Shown here one piece after another: positions 14,283 through 21,624 of a DNA stretch of 38,441 nucleotides. How positions within the stretch are numbered: position 1 is the stretch's first letter; each line of letters begins with the position of its first letter. Origin of the DNA: Planctomycetota bacterium. GTDB taxonomy: Bacteria > Planctomycetota > Planctomycetia > Gemmatales > Gemmataceae. The stretch is from positions 1 through 38,441 of the forward strand of contig VGZI01000034.1 of the NCBI GenBank assembly GCA_016872605.1. The letters run 5' to 3'. Made by a program: the position numbers and the translations under genes. The notes beneath the pieces were generated by a model that was given only the letters and a program-made list of their open reading frames with translations, was not told the origin of the DNA and searched no databases.

Positions 14283-15505
14283 TGTTGAATCACAATTCGC
14301 CTCGCTTTCATCGCGAAGCGAGGCAATGTGCCGGGCGCGACGACCGCCACCTCGGCGCGAAACAATAACTCATCGCGGATCGCATCGGCCACTCTTGCCG
14401 CCAGGTCGCTGCCTCCGGATTCAGAGGGTTCAATCTCGATCCGCATTTCCGCGAGCGGCGATGACCGGTCGAGTGTAATGCGGTACTCGACGATCTCCTC
14501 GAACCGCCGCAGCACGTTCTCCAGGGCCGACGGATACACGTTGTTGCCGCGAATCGCAATCATGTCGTCGGTGCGGCCCAGGATGCCGCCGGCAAGCCGC
14601 ATCCATTTTCGCCCGCAGGGACACGGATTCGGATCGACGCGGACTAAATCGCCTGTGCGATAGCGAATCAGCGGACTTCCGAGTCGGCCCAGGTTTGTCA
14701 GAACCAGTTCGCCCATGGTAGCCGTCTCGCTCCGCGAGACGCCGGCCTCGCCCGGCGCGTGAGGGTTGCCATCAATCACTTCCGCGTAGTAATCGTCCTC
14801 TAGTACATGTAGACCGCCAGGGTTGGCGGGGCATTCAATTGCCAGCGGCCCGATTTCAGTCATCCCGCTGTGATCGAAGGCGCGTGCGTTCCATGCTTCT
14901 TCGATGCGTGCTCTTGTTGCCGGGATGCTGCCGCCCGGCTCGCCGGCAACGATCAGACAGCGCACGCCTTCAAGCCGCACGCCGGCCTGCTTGGCGAATT
15001 CGGCCAGGTGCAAAGCATAGGTCGGTGTGCACAGGACCACCGTCGCGCGGTTGTCAAGCAGCATCCTCAACCGAGCGCCGCTCGACAATCCACCGGCCGC
15101 CAGACACAGGCAGCCCATTCGGTTTGCCGCCTCGAACGCCGTCCAAAACCCGAGGAACGGCCCGAACGAAAACGCGAACAGCAGCCGATCCGCTTTCGTG
15201 ACGCCGACCACCTCGAACATCGTGCGCCAGCAGCCGAGCATCCATTCCCAACTCTCGGGCGTGTCGAGCCAGCGCAACGGCGTCCCCTGCGTCCCCGATG
15301 TCTGATGCAGCCGCGTGTACCGGTCGCGCGGATACGTCAGTAATTCACCGTAAGGCGGATGCTCGGCCTGGTTGGCGAGCAACTCGTCCTTGGTCGTGAA
15401 CGGCAACGCGTTCCAGTCATCGAGAGCCAGGCCGGCGAACTTTCGCGCATAGAACCGATTCGTGGGCACGACGATTCGCAGCAACTTGGCCAGACGCGGG
15501 TCCAT
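14264..15505 (-). CDS. Phenylacetate-CoA ligase-like adenylate-forming enzyme (PaaK family)
   Basis: 413 residues, close to the usual 430. Visible motifs: the phosphate loop QTSGTQGTPLRW (68-79), the Ala/Gly motif VAGEPGGS, HSGMTEIGPLA (212-222) in place of the YG(M/L)TE motif, GELVLTNLGRLGSPLIRYRT (265-284) leading into GDLVRV, a Cys-rich NPCPCGRKW, and the C-terminal lid start GRTDDMIAIRGNNVYPSALE. It should form an acyl-AMP and then an acyl-CoA from an aromatic or fatty acid; the substrate is unknown. Two features are unusual. About nine residues (VSRSETATM, 256-264) sit between GEAG and GELV where relatives run straight through, and they are encoded by a small palindrome. The last residues and stop lie in an inverted repeat. 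Confidence 0.88.
   Translation of the reverse strand: MDPRLAKLLRIVVPTNRFYARKFAGLALDDWNALPFTTKDELLANQAEHPPYGELLTYPRDRYTRLHQTSGTQGTPLRWLDTPESWEWMLGCWRTMFEVVGVTKADRLLFAFSFGPFLGFWTAFEAANRMGCLCLAAGGLSSGARLRMLLDNRATVVLCTPTYALHLAEFAKQAGVRLEGVRCLIVAGEPGGSIPATRARIEEAWNARAFDHSGMTEIGPLAIECPANPGGLHVLEDDYYAEVIDGNPHAPGEAGVSRSETATMGELVLTNLGRLGSPLIRYRTGDLVRVDPNPCPCGRKWMRLAGGILGRTDDMIAIRGNNVYPSALENVLRRFEEIVEYRITLDRSSPLAEMRIEIEPSESGGSDLAARVADAIRDELLFRAEVAVVAPGTLPRFAMKARRIVIQQASRAP
14723..14741. repeat. Palindromic repeat inside the PaaK-like coding region
   Basis: CGTCTCGC-TCC-GCGAGACG: 8-bp perfect arms with a 3-nt loop, embedded in frame at the extra residues 256-264 of the ligase. It looks like a small repeat that inserted into the gene without breaking the frame. 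Confidence 0.7.
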
Positions 15506-15516
15506 GATTCAGTTCA

Positions 15517-15554
15517 CGTTTGGCGCTCGCATGGCGCTGCGCGGGCGCTAAACG
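15517..15554. repeat. Inverted repeat, CGTTTAGCGC family
   Basis: 14-bp arms CGTTTGGCGCTCGC (15517-15530) and GCGGGCGCTAAACG (15541-15554); the two mismatches are G-U pairs in RNA. It fills the 54-bp gap between a propeller gene and the PaaK-like gene, both minus strand. Confidence 0.85.
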
Positions 15555-15559
15555 AAGAA

Positions 15560-16864
15560 TTATTTGATCAGATACGCATAAATCAACTCGTGATCGCGAA
15601 TGTACAGCCGGCCGTTGGCGATTGCCGGGTGCGCCCATGTTTGGCTGTCGTTGCTCGTGGCGAGGTTCGCCGGTATCTGCGATTTCACGATCCGAAACGA
15701 GCCGGCAATCTCAAACTTGCTCGGGTCGGCGTCGATGAGCCCGACCTCGCCGTCGTCGGTGAAGACGTAGATCATGCCGTCGGCCGCGATGAGGGCGCCG
15801 CTGTTGCCCTTGAGCTTGTTGCGCATGTTCCAGTCGAGTGCCTTTCCGGTCTTGAAATCTTGCGCGTTCCATATGCCGGGCCTGGAATGCCCGTAGAGCA
15901 CGTCGCCGATGAGGACGATGCCGCCATACGAGTTCTTAATGTTCTTCGTCGGTTTGCCGCTCGGGTATTTTTCGTCTACCTTGCCGCCCGCTTTGACTTC
16001 GTAGAGTTGACAGCCGTCTTCGGTGGAGACGTAAACTTGATTGCCCTTGACGATCGGCGTCGGCGAGATGGAGTACGCGGCGCCCTTTGTGATGGACGTT
16101 GTCCAGAGGGTTTTCCCGTTCGTCGCATCGACGCCGGCGAGGACGGCGCCGTCGACGTCGTTGATATAACCGATCTGAATATACTGCCGTTTGCCGTTGA
16201 TCTCGGCGACGACCGGGGACGAATAGGGGGCGGAGTGCGTCCAGTCCTTGGTGCGCCATTTTTCGACGCCCTTCGTTTTATCGAGAGCCAAGAGCGTCCC
16301 CTTGGCGCCGCCGGGCGTGCAGATGAGCAGGTCGCCGTCGACAAGCGGGGATTCGCTGTAGCCCCACTTGGACATCATCATGCCGCCGAAGTCGGTAACA
16401 AGATTCTTCCGCCAAACGACCTCGCCGCCCTTTTTGGAGGCATCGACACACACCAGTTCGCCTTGTCCGCCGAGGGCATAGACGAGGTTGCCGTCCACCG
16501 TCGGCGTGCCGCGAGGCCCGTCACCCCAGGTGTTGTCCTTGAAAGTGAACAGCGGACCGATCTTGGTGCGCCAGAGTTCGATTCCCTTGTCTTCGCTCAG
16601 GGCAATGAGATACTCGTCCTTGAAATTCATATCGGTGCCGTTGGTGAAGACGACGCCTTTGGAGACCACGACTGAAGAAAAGCCCAGCCCGGCGTTTTTG
16701 AACGTCCACGCCAGGTTCGGCCCTTTCTTCGGCCAGGCTTTGAGCAGGCCTTTCTCCGTTGACAGGCCGAGCCGATTCGGGCCGCGAAACTGGGTCCAAT
16801 CGTCGGCAAAAGCCACCGAGCCGACGAGCGCCAAAACGAGAGGTGTAATCACTCGAAGTTGCAT
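15560..16864 (-). CDS. Secreted PQQ-like beta-propeller protein
   Basis: 434 residues with a signal peptide (VITPLVLALVGSVAFA, 5-20), then DDWTQFRGPNRLGLS, the standard opening of secreted planctomycete propellers. Blades include GTPTVDGNLVYALGG, ESPLVDGDLLICTPG, SSPVVAEINGKRQYIQIG, PTPIVKGNQVYVST and AHPAIANGRLYIRD, with LDKTKGVEKW-type turns. No catalytic or lipid-attachment residues are seen; a scaffold or binding role outside the cytoplasmic membrane is likely. The ATG follows GAGG by 5 nt and a sigma-70-type promoter lies about 50 bp upstream. It is the first gene of the minus-strand run, so the ligase and the other propellers may be co-transcribed, although repeats sit between them. Confidence 0.88.
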   Translation of the reverse strand: MQLRVITPLVLALVGSVAFADDWTQFRGPNRLGLSTEKGLLKAWPKKGPNLAWTFKNAGLGFSSVVVSKGVVFTNGTDMNFKDEYLIALSEDKGIELWRTKIGPLFTFKDNTWGDGPRGTPTVDGNLVYALGGQGELVCVDASKKGGEVVWRKNLVTDFGGMMMSKWGYSESPLVDGDLLICTPGGAKGTLLALDKTKGVEKWRTKDWTHSAPYSSPVVAEINGKRQYIQIGYINDVDGAVLAGVDATNGKTLWTTSITKGAAYSISPTPIVKGNQVYVSTEDGCQLYEVKAGGKVDEKYPSGKPTKNIKNSYGGIVLIGDVLYGHSRPGIWNAQDFKTGKALDWNMRNKLKGNSGALIAADGMIYVFTDDGEVGLIDADPSKFEIAGSFRIVKSQIPANLATSNDSQTWAHPAIANGRLYIRDHELIYAYLIK

Positions 16865-16914
16865 GGATACCTCAAGGCAAAAATGCGATCAGGTCGGCGG
16901 GACTCACTCTTTCA

Positions 16915-16943
16915 AGTATACGGGGATTGTATCGCTCCGCCAA
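16915..16943 (-). promoter_or_regulatory. Sigma-70-type promoter of the propeller/ligase run
   Basis: On the minus strand TTGGCG (16938-16943) and TATACT (16915-16920) are 17 bp apart. The expected start near 16908 gives a leader of about 44 nt before the ATG at 16864. Confidence 0.6.
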
Positions 16944-16959
16944 TACGCTCACGAGCAGT

Positions 16960-17026
16960 GTAGTGTGCGTGAAACGCACCGTCACGCTGGACGACGTCAT
17001 CGAATGGTGCCTGTCACGCACCCTAC
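16960..17026. repeat. Inverted repeat, GTAGGGTGCGTGAAACGCACC family
   Basis: 21-bp arms (16960-16980 and 17006-17026) with a few mismatches and a 25-bp spacer. This is the second copy of the family seen at 6370-6422. It sits upstream of the propeller promoter and downstream of the cysteine-rich gene's terminator. Confidence 0.8.
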
Positions 17027-17095
17027 TGCTGAACCACACACCGTTGTATTGTCCGCAGCGCAAACAAGGGCTCGTAACGCCTGCGCGGGCGCAAG

Positions 17096-17125
17096 AAAAA
17101 AGCCCGGATTCCGCGGAAGCCGGGC
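17096..17125 (-). terminator. Intrinsic terminator of the cysteine-rich protein gene
   Basis: On the minus strand GCCCGGCTTCCG/CGGAATCCGGGC forms a 12-bp stem with one mismatch, followed by six T residues (17101 to 17096). It lies 23 bp after the stop codon at 17149. Confidence 0.9.
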
Positions 17126-17148
17126 GCTGAGCGCTAGGTCACAATCTT

Positions 17149-17532
17149 TTACTTAAGTGGGATACAACAACATTCATCCGACACAATGCCCGTGATCAAG
17201 CAGAGAAATCGGCCATTCACGACCTCGCAGCAGCAGCCTTCATAGACATCGCCAGTCTGCGTGCAATAGGTGTAGGCCGCATCGCAGCAGGGTCGTCCCT
17301 TAGCATTGGCACCGGCCGAGCAGCAATCGGATCGCTTGGAGCAGCAGTCGCTTGCCTTGTTCTTGGCCGCAGAGCAGCAATCACGTCGCACTTGGGACGT
17401 CGATCCGCAGGTCGGACGTAGTTCGCCGCATTCCGATTGGGAATGACAGCACCCGAGCCGCTCATACGCCGCGTCGCCGGCAACCCACACGGCGCCCGTC
17501 AGAAGCATGGCCGCAAACATCTTTGTCAACAT
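17149..17532 (-). CDS. Small secreted cysteine-rich protein
   Basis: 127 residues with a short signal peptide (MLTKMFAAMLLTGAVWVAG). The remainder holds 20 cysteines, mostly as CC or CCC clusters: LGCCHSQ, RDCCSAAK, SDCCSKRSDCCSAG, RPCCDAAY, EGCCCEVV, DECCCIP. The middle part is built of short repeats of the form (S/R)DCCSxxxx. I do not recognise the family. Dense CC pairs suggest either a disulfide-rich extracellular peptide or a metal-binding protein (inference). GGGAG lies 7 nt before the ATG at 17532, and its own terminator follows, so it is a single-gene unit. Confidence 0.8.
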   Translation of the reverse strand: MLTKMFAAMLLTGAVWVAGDAAYERLGCCHSQSECGELRPTCGSTSQVRRDCCSAAKNKASDCCSKRSDCCSAGANAKGRPCCDAAYTYCTQTGDVYEGCCCEVVNGRFLCLITGIVSDECCCIPLK

Positions 17533-17744
17533 GATGTTACTCCCTCGTTGTTTGCCCGACTGTCTGTCCTTCAAACTGTATTCATTTTTCCTTCCGACGC
17601 TACCCCCGGCCCGCTGAGAACACGGACCGAAACGAACAACACCATAACCAAGCTCCTGCCGTGTTGGATCTCAAAGGTCCTTCCGGACCCGCGCCGTCCG
17701 TCAAGAATCGCATCATCCGTGCGATCCGTGGTGCGAAACTCCGG

Positions 17745-18413
17745 TTACGCCGCTTCGCTCTTGGAGGAGCCGCCGAACCCGATGCGAGCCAAGATCGACG
17801 GGCTTTCGTCCTCGTCGTCGTCGGCTTTTTCCTTGTCCTTGGCGCTGGCACGGTCGATGGAGAACTGAAACGCGAATCCCGCGAACGCTGCGATGCCGCA
17901 CAGGATCGACAGCAGCTGAGCGTTATCGTCGCTCCACGTGACGGCGTCGAGCACGTCATTGAAATGCAAGAGGGCCAGGGTAGCGTAGGCGAGCAGGATC
18001 GTCCCCGTGAAGCTGGTAAGGGCCATAAAGAACCAGCGGAACAGAAGCAGGCACAACAAGCCGCTGACGAGGAAGCAGATGACGTGTTGCTCCCAGGTCG
18101 GGAAGATGAGGTTGACAACGAAAGCGCCGCCAAACCCGCCGGCGGCGAAGGTGAGTACGCGAACCATAGCCAGCGCCAGGACACCGGCGGCGACCGCCAA
18201 CAGCACGGCCACGACGATCGGTTGGACGCGCCAGGTCGTCGCTTCGAGCAGCCCGAAAAGGCCGGCCAGCACCGTCGCTGCGAGCACGATCCAGAAGCGA
18301 TGGCCGAGCCATCCAAACAGCCAGAGCAACAGCCCGACCGGGACGAGCGCGATCAATAGCCCCAGCGACACGCTGCACAGGTCCGCCAGGATATCGGTCG
18401 CGATCAGCACCAT
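17745..18413 (-). CDS. Multi-pass membrane protein of unknown function
   Basis: 222 residues with about six to seven hydrophobic helices packed from residue 8 to about 185: LGLLIALVPVGLLLWLFGWL, IVLAATVLAGLFGLLEA, PIVVAVLLAVAAGVLALAMV, a Gly-rich AAGGFGGAFVVN, ICFLVSGLLCLLLFRWFF, GTILLAYATLALL and LLSILCGIAAFAGFAF. It ends in a charged cytoplasmic tail (KDKEKADDDEDES). The Gly-rich loop and helix spacing recall the TMEM198/DUF4203-type fold, but the match is weak. The ATG at 18413 is used; a TTG three codons upstream is also open. No clear promoter or partner gene. Confidence 0.75.
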   Translation of the reverse strand: MVLIATDILADLCSVSLGLLIALVPVGLLLWLFGWLGHRFWIVLAATVLAGLFGLLEATTWRVQPIVVAVLLAVAAGVLALAMVRVLTFAAGGFGGAFVVNLIFPTWEQHVICFLVSGLLCLLLFRWFFMALTSFTGTILLAYATLALLHFNDVLDAVTWSDDNAQLLSILCGIAAFAGFAFQFSIDRASAKDKEKADDDEDESPSILARIGFGGSSKSEAA

Positions 18414-18546
18414 CGAGCGCAAACGCCTCTGCCGAAACGGGTTTCTCCCCGTTGATGGATAGTTTTTTCGTCCGGCGGTGTCAATACCGCTTCACCCGCT
18501 TGCGGCTTCGGCTTTGGGGGTGCTCGACATGGTTTGCAAACGGCAC

Positions 18547-18643
18547 GGGAGGGCGAGGCTCCTGCCGAGCCGCGAGCCCGCGAAATACTCGATTTCGGAC
18601 GAGTATCCTGTCGCTTCCGGCTCGGCAGGAGCCTCGCCCTCCC
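18547..18643. repeat. Perfect inverted repeat with 26-bp arms in a 560-bp gene-free gap
   Basis: GGGAGGGCGAGGCTCCTGCC plus GAGCCG (18547-18572) is the exact reverse complement of 18618-18643 around a 45-bp spacer. Weaker outer symmetry continues (CGACATGGTTTGCA versus the CATGTCGTGCA stretch near 18661). The gap 18414-18973 separates two divergent genes. Apart from this element and the promoter at 18813, I see no gene; the open frames across it are translations of the repeat. Confidence 0.9.
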
Positions 18644-18812
18644 AAGCAGGCCACGCAGACCATGTCGTGCACCCCGGCTTCGGGATCGCAGCACATGTCA
18701 AGTCGCCGGGAGCCCCTTGCGACCGGGAACCTGCAAGCGGCGAAACCAATCCGCCCATCCGGTGTTAGTAGGTTGGCTGCGCGCTGGTTTGCGAAAAAAA
18801 GGAAAAAAGCGC

Positions 18813-18842
18813 TTGGCAAGATCGTGAAAAAATCGCCATAAT
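18813..18842 (+). promoter_or_regulatory. Promoter for the DUF1549/DUF1553 gene
   Basis: TTGGCA (18813-18818) and CATAAT (18837-18842) are 18 bp apart in an A-rich stretch. Start of transcription is expected near 18849, about 125 nt before the chosen ATG. Confidence 0.6.
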
Positions 18843-18973
18843 GTACTTGCGTACGCTTTTATTCGCCGTTAAGCTCACCCCCCTGGCGAATATTGAATAA
18901 CCTGCCCGATTGAACTTTCCCACCCAATTTCCACGAAATCCGCTTCGTGGTCATCCTCAGAGAGGCATGTGGA

Positions 18974-21376
18974 ATGCATACTTTGTCCAGAATCCGCTTT
19001 GTGTTCGCGTTGATCTGTGCCCTGTTCGTCGCTTCGACGGCGACAGCCGCCGTCGAGTTGCCCGACGGCAAGAAGCTCGACACGGTCGATTTCGAACGGC
19101 ACGTCATGGGCCTGTTGGGCCGCACCGGCTGCAACGGCGGCGGTTGCCACGGCTCCTTCCAGGGCAAAGGCGGCTTTCGCTTGTCCCTTTTCGGTTACGA
19201 GCCGGACAAGGACTTCGTCACCATCACCCGCGACAGCGTCGGCCGACGCATCAACGTCATCGACCCAGACAACAGCCTCATGCTTCTCAAAGCGACCGGT
19301 CAGGTCGAGCACGGCGGCGGCATGCGTTTCAGCAAAGGCTCGTGGCAGTACAACGTCTTGCGCGAATGGATCGCCGGTGGGGCGCTTGGCTCCTACGGCA
19401 AAGGTGCCGTCAAGAGCGTCGCCGTGTTCCCCGATGAGATCGCTTTCAAAAAGGTCGGTGAACGTCGTCCCATCCAGGTCAAGGCGACATTTGCCGACGG
19501 CTCGGTCAACGACATTAGCTGCTTTTGCGATTACCGCACCAACGACGACGCGGTTGCCGACGTCACCAACCGCGGTGAAGTGAAGAGCGTGAAGCCGGGC
19601 AGCACGGCCATCGTGGTGTCCTATCGTGGCAACGTCCTGCCGGTTCGCATCATGGTTCCGATGGAACTGCCCGCCGGCTTTGTGTATCCGAAAGTTCCCG
19701 AAGTCAACTACGTCGATCGCGAAGTCTTTGCTCGGCTGCGCAAGATGAACATGGTCCCGTCCGATCTTTCGTCGGACACCGAGTTCCTGCGCCGCATCTA
19801 CATCGACACGATCGGCCAGCTGCCGACCCCCGAAGAAGTCCGCGTCTTCATGGCGGACCCCGGCGCCGACAAGCGGGCACGCAAGATCGAAGAACTGCTC
19901 AAACATCCCTTGCACGCAGCCGTATGGGCTACCCGATTCAGCGACGTGACCGGCAACGACACCGCTGCCCTGGAACAGCCCGTGGCTCTCAAGCCGAAAC
20001 GCAGCCAGCAATGGCACGATTGGCTCCGCAAACGCTTTCAAGACAACATGCCCTACGATCAGATCGTCAAGGGCATTCTCACCGCAACGAGCCGTGAAGG
20101 CCGAACGCCGGAAGATTGGCTCAAGCATGTGAAAACGACCGACAAAGGCATCGAAGTCGGCAGCTACGACACCACGGCATACGCCAATCGCGAAACGCTC
20201 GATCTCTATTGGCGGCGTCAAGTAGTCGTGCCGATCGAACTGTGGGGCGAACGGACCGCGGCGGCGTTCCTCGGCGTGCGCGTCGAGTGCGCTCAGTGCC
20301 ACAAGCACCCGTTTGATCGCTGGACGCAGGCCGAGTACCGCGCCTACGCCAACATCTTCGCGGCCGTGACATCCAACAACATTTCGCCCGAGGCCAAGAA
20401 GGCCATCGACAAGGAAAACTTGGAGCGCAAAGGCCCGAACGCTCCGAAGAACAACGCCAACCTCAACTTGATCACCAAGGAAGTCTACCTCGGCGCGATC
20501 GGCAAGACCTTCACGCATCCGGATACGAACACGTATCTGCCCGCCAAGGCGTTGGGAGGCCCCGAAATCAAGCTGGAACGCGGCAACGACCCCCGCGTCG
20601 ACTTGTACAACTGGATGCGTTCGCCCAACAATCCGTTCTTTGCCCGCGCGATGGTCAATCGCATCTGGGCCAATTACACCGGCGTTGGTCTCGTCAACCC
20701 GGTCGACGACTTCTCGCTCGGCAACCCCGCGTCGAACGAGGCGCTGCTCGACGCACTTGCCAAGGACTTCATCGCTCACAACTTTGACATTCGCCACATC
20801 GAGCGGACGATCTTGAACAGCCGCACGTATCAGCTGAGCGCCAAGGTAAACGCGACGAACAAGTTCGACAAGTTGAACTACGCTCACGCTTACATCCGTC
20901 CGATGATCGCCGAGGCTGTCGTCGATGTGCTCAACTCGGCCCTGGGCGTCTCGGAGAAATACGGCCCAGACATCAAGCCGGGGTCGAAGGCCGTGGAGGT
21001 GGGGGCGAGCCAGATGCAGAATCAGCAGCTGGCGTACACGTTCCGCATCTTCGGCCGGCCGCCGCGCACGACCGCTTGCGATTGCGAGCGGGCGATGGAA
21101 CCAGCCCTGCCGCAAAAGCTCTTCCTCATGACCGACCCGCAAATCTTCGCCAAGTTCAACGATCCGAGCGGTCGGCTCCAGGGAGCGCTCAAGAGTTCCA
21201 AGAAGGATGAAGAGATTCTTGAGGAACTGTTTCTGGCGACGCTATCGCGCTTGCCGACCGACCGGGATCGCAAGGCCTTTGCCGAACATCGCGATCGCGT
21301 GGGCAGCCGCCGCGAGGCAATTACCGACACGATGTGGGCGTTGATCAATACGCGGGAGTTTATCTTGAACCATTAA
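18974..21376 (+). CDS. Secreted DUF1549/DUF1553 protein with Ig-like domain and cytochrome c-type motif
   Basis: 800 residues. Signal peptide (FVFALICALFVASTATAA), then a cytochrome-like N-terminal segment with GCNGGGCHGSFQGKGGF (52-68), where Cys53 and Cys58-His59 are spaced one residue wider than a standard CxxCH. An Ig-like Big_2 domain follows (about 146-229). DUF1549 spans about 240-450 and contains a true c-type haem motif CAQCHKHPFDRW (439-450). DUF1553 fills the C-terminal part (NPFFARAMVNRIWANYTGVG, FGRPPRT, LFLATLSRLPTDRD). The function of these planctomycete proteins is not established; they nearly always occur with a DUF1501 gene, as here. An AGAGG 8 nt before 18974 sets the start. 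Confidence 0.93.
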   Translation: MHTLSRIRFVFALICALFVASTATAAVELPDGKKLDTVDFERHVMGLLGRTGCNGGGCHGSFQGKGGFRLSLFGYEPDKDFVTITRDSVGRRINVIDPDNSLMLLKATGQVEHGGGMRFSKGSWQYNVLREWIAGGALGSYGKGAVKSVAVFPDEIAFKKVGERRPIQVKATFADGSVNDISCFCDYRTNDDAVADVTNRGEVKSVKPGSTAIVVSYRGNVLPVRIMVPMELPAGFVYPKVPEVNYVDREVFARLRKMNMVPSDLSSDTEFLRRIYIDTIGQLPTPEEVRVFMADPGADKRARKIEELLKHPLHAAVWATRFSDVTGNDTAALEQPVALKPKRSQQWHDWLRKRFQDNMPYDQIVKGILTATSREGRTPEDWLKHVKTTDKGIEVGSYDTTAYANRETLDLYWRRQVVVPIELWGERTAAAFLGVRVECAQCHKHPFDRWTQAEYRAYANIFAAVTSNNISPEAKKAIDKENLERKGPNAPKNNANLNLITKEVYLGAIGKTFTHPDTNTYLPAKALGGPEIKLERGNDPRVDLYNWMRSPNNPFFARAMVNRIWANYTGVGLVNPVDDFSLGNPASNEALLDALAKDFIAHNFDIRHIERTILNSRTYQLSAKVNATNKFDKLNYAHAYIRPMIAEAVVDVLNSALGVSEKYGPDIKPGSKAVEVGASQMQNQQLAYTFRIFGRPPRTTACDCERAMEPALPQKLFLMTDPQIFAKFNDPSGRLQGALKSSKKDEEILEELFLATLSRLPTDRDRKAFAEHRDRVGSRREAITDTMWALINTREFILNH

Positions 21377-21381
21377 GATTG

Positions 21382-21453
21382 GCCGCTTGCGGCTTCGCGC
21401 TCGCTGAGCGCCCGCAAAGGTCTTCGTGGCGTGAACGCGAAGCCGCAAGCGGC
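21382..21453. repeat. Perfect inverted repeat after the DUF1553 gene
   Basis: 18-bp arms GCCGCTTGCGGCTTCGCG (21382-21399) and its exact complement (21436-21453) around a 36-bp spacer, starting 5 bp after the stop codon. It may act as a 3' stabilising hairpin or partial terminator between two genes of the same unit. Confidence 0.88.
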
Positions 21454-21496
21454 GGGAAAATATTCAAAAAATCGAAACTTTCCAGCTCCCTTGGGG

Positions 21497-21525
21497 TTGA
21501 ATGCAGGGTTACACTGAAATATTGT
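21497..21525 (+). promoter_or_regulatory. Candidate promoter for the DUF1501 gene
   Basis: TTGAAT (21497-21502) and TATTGT (21520-21525) are 17 bp apart, about 100 bp before the ATG. Suggests the DUF1501 gene can be transcribed separately from the DUF1549 gene. Confidence 0.4.
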
Positions 21526-21624
21526 CTAAACTAACGAATTTCCCGCCACCCCTTTCTCATTTGCTGCTCGGAGAAAGGTAGCTCTTCAGGGGGGGAGTCA
21601 GAGCAGCGTCAAGGAATCCTACCT

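Noticed and set aside
8376-16864. PQQ-dependent dehydrogenases
   Set aside because: The blades match the PQQ-like propeller pattern, but the proteins are much shorter than quinoprotein dehydrogenases and show none of their disulfide-ring, calcium and catalytic Asp motifs. They are better called propeller scaffolds.
18452-18841. Several overlapping ORFs of about 100 codons on both strands
   Set aside because: They are translations of the long inverted repeat; each strand gives similar text because of the symmetry, and none has a ribosome site.
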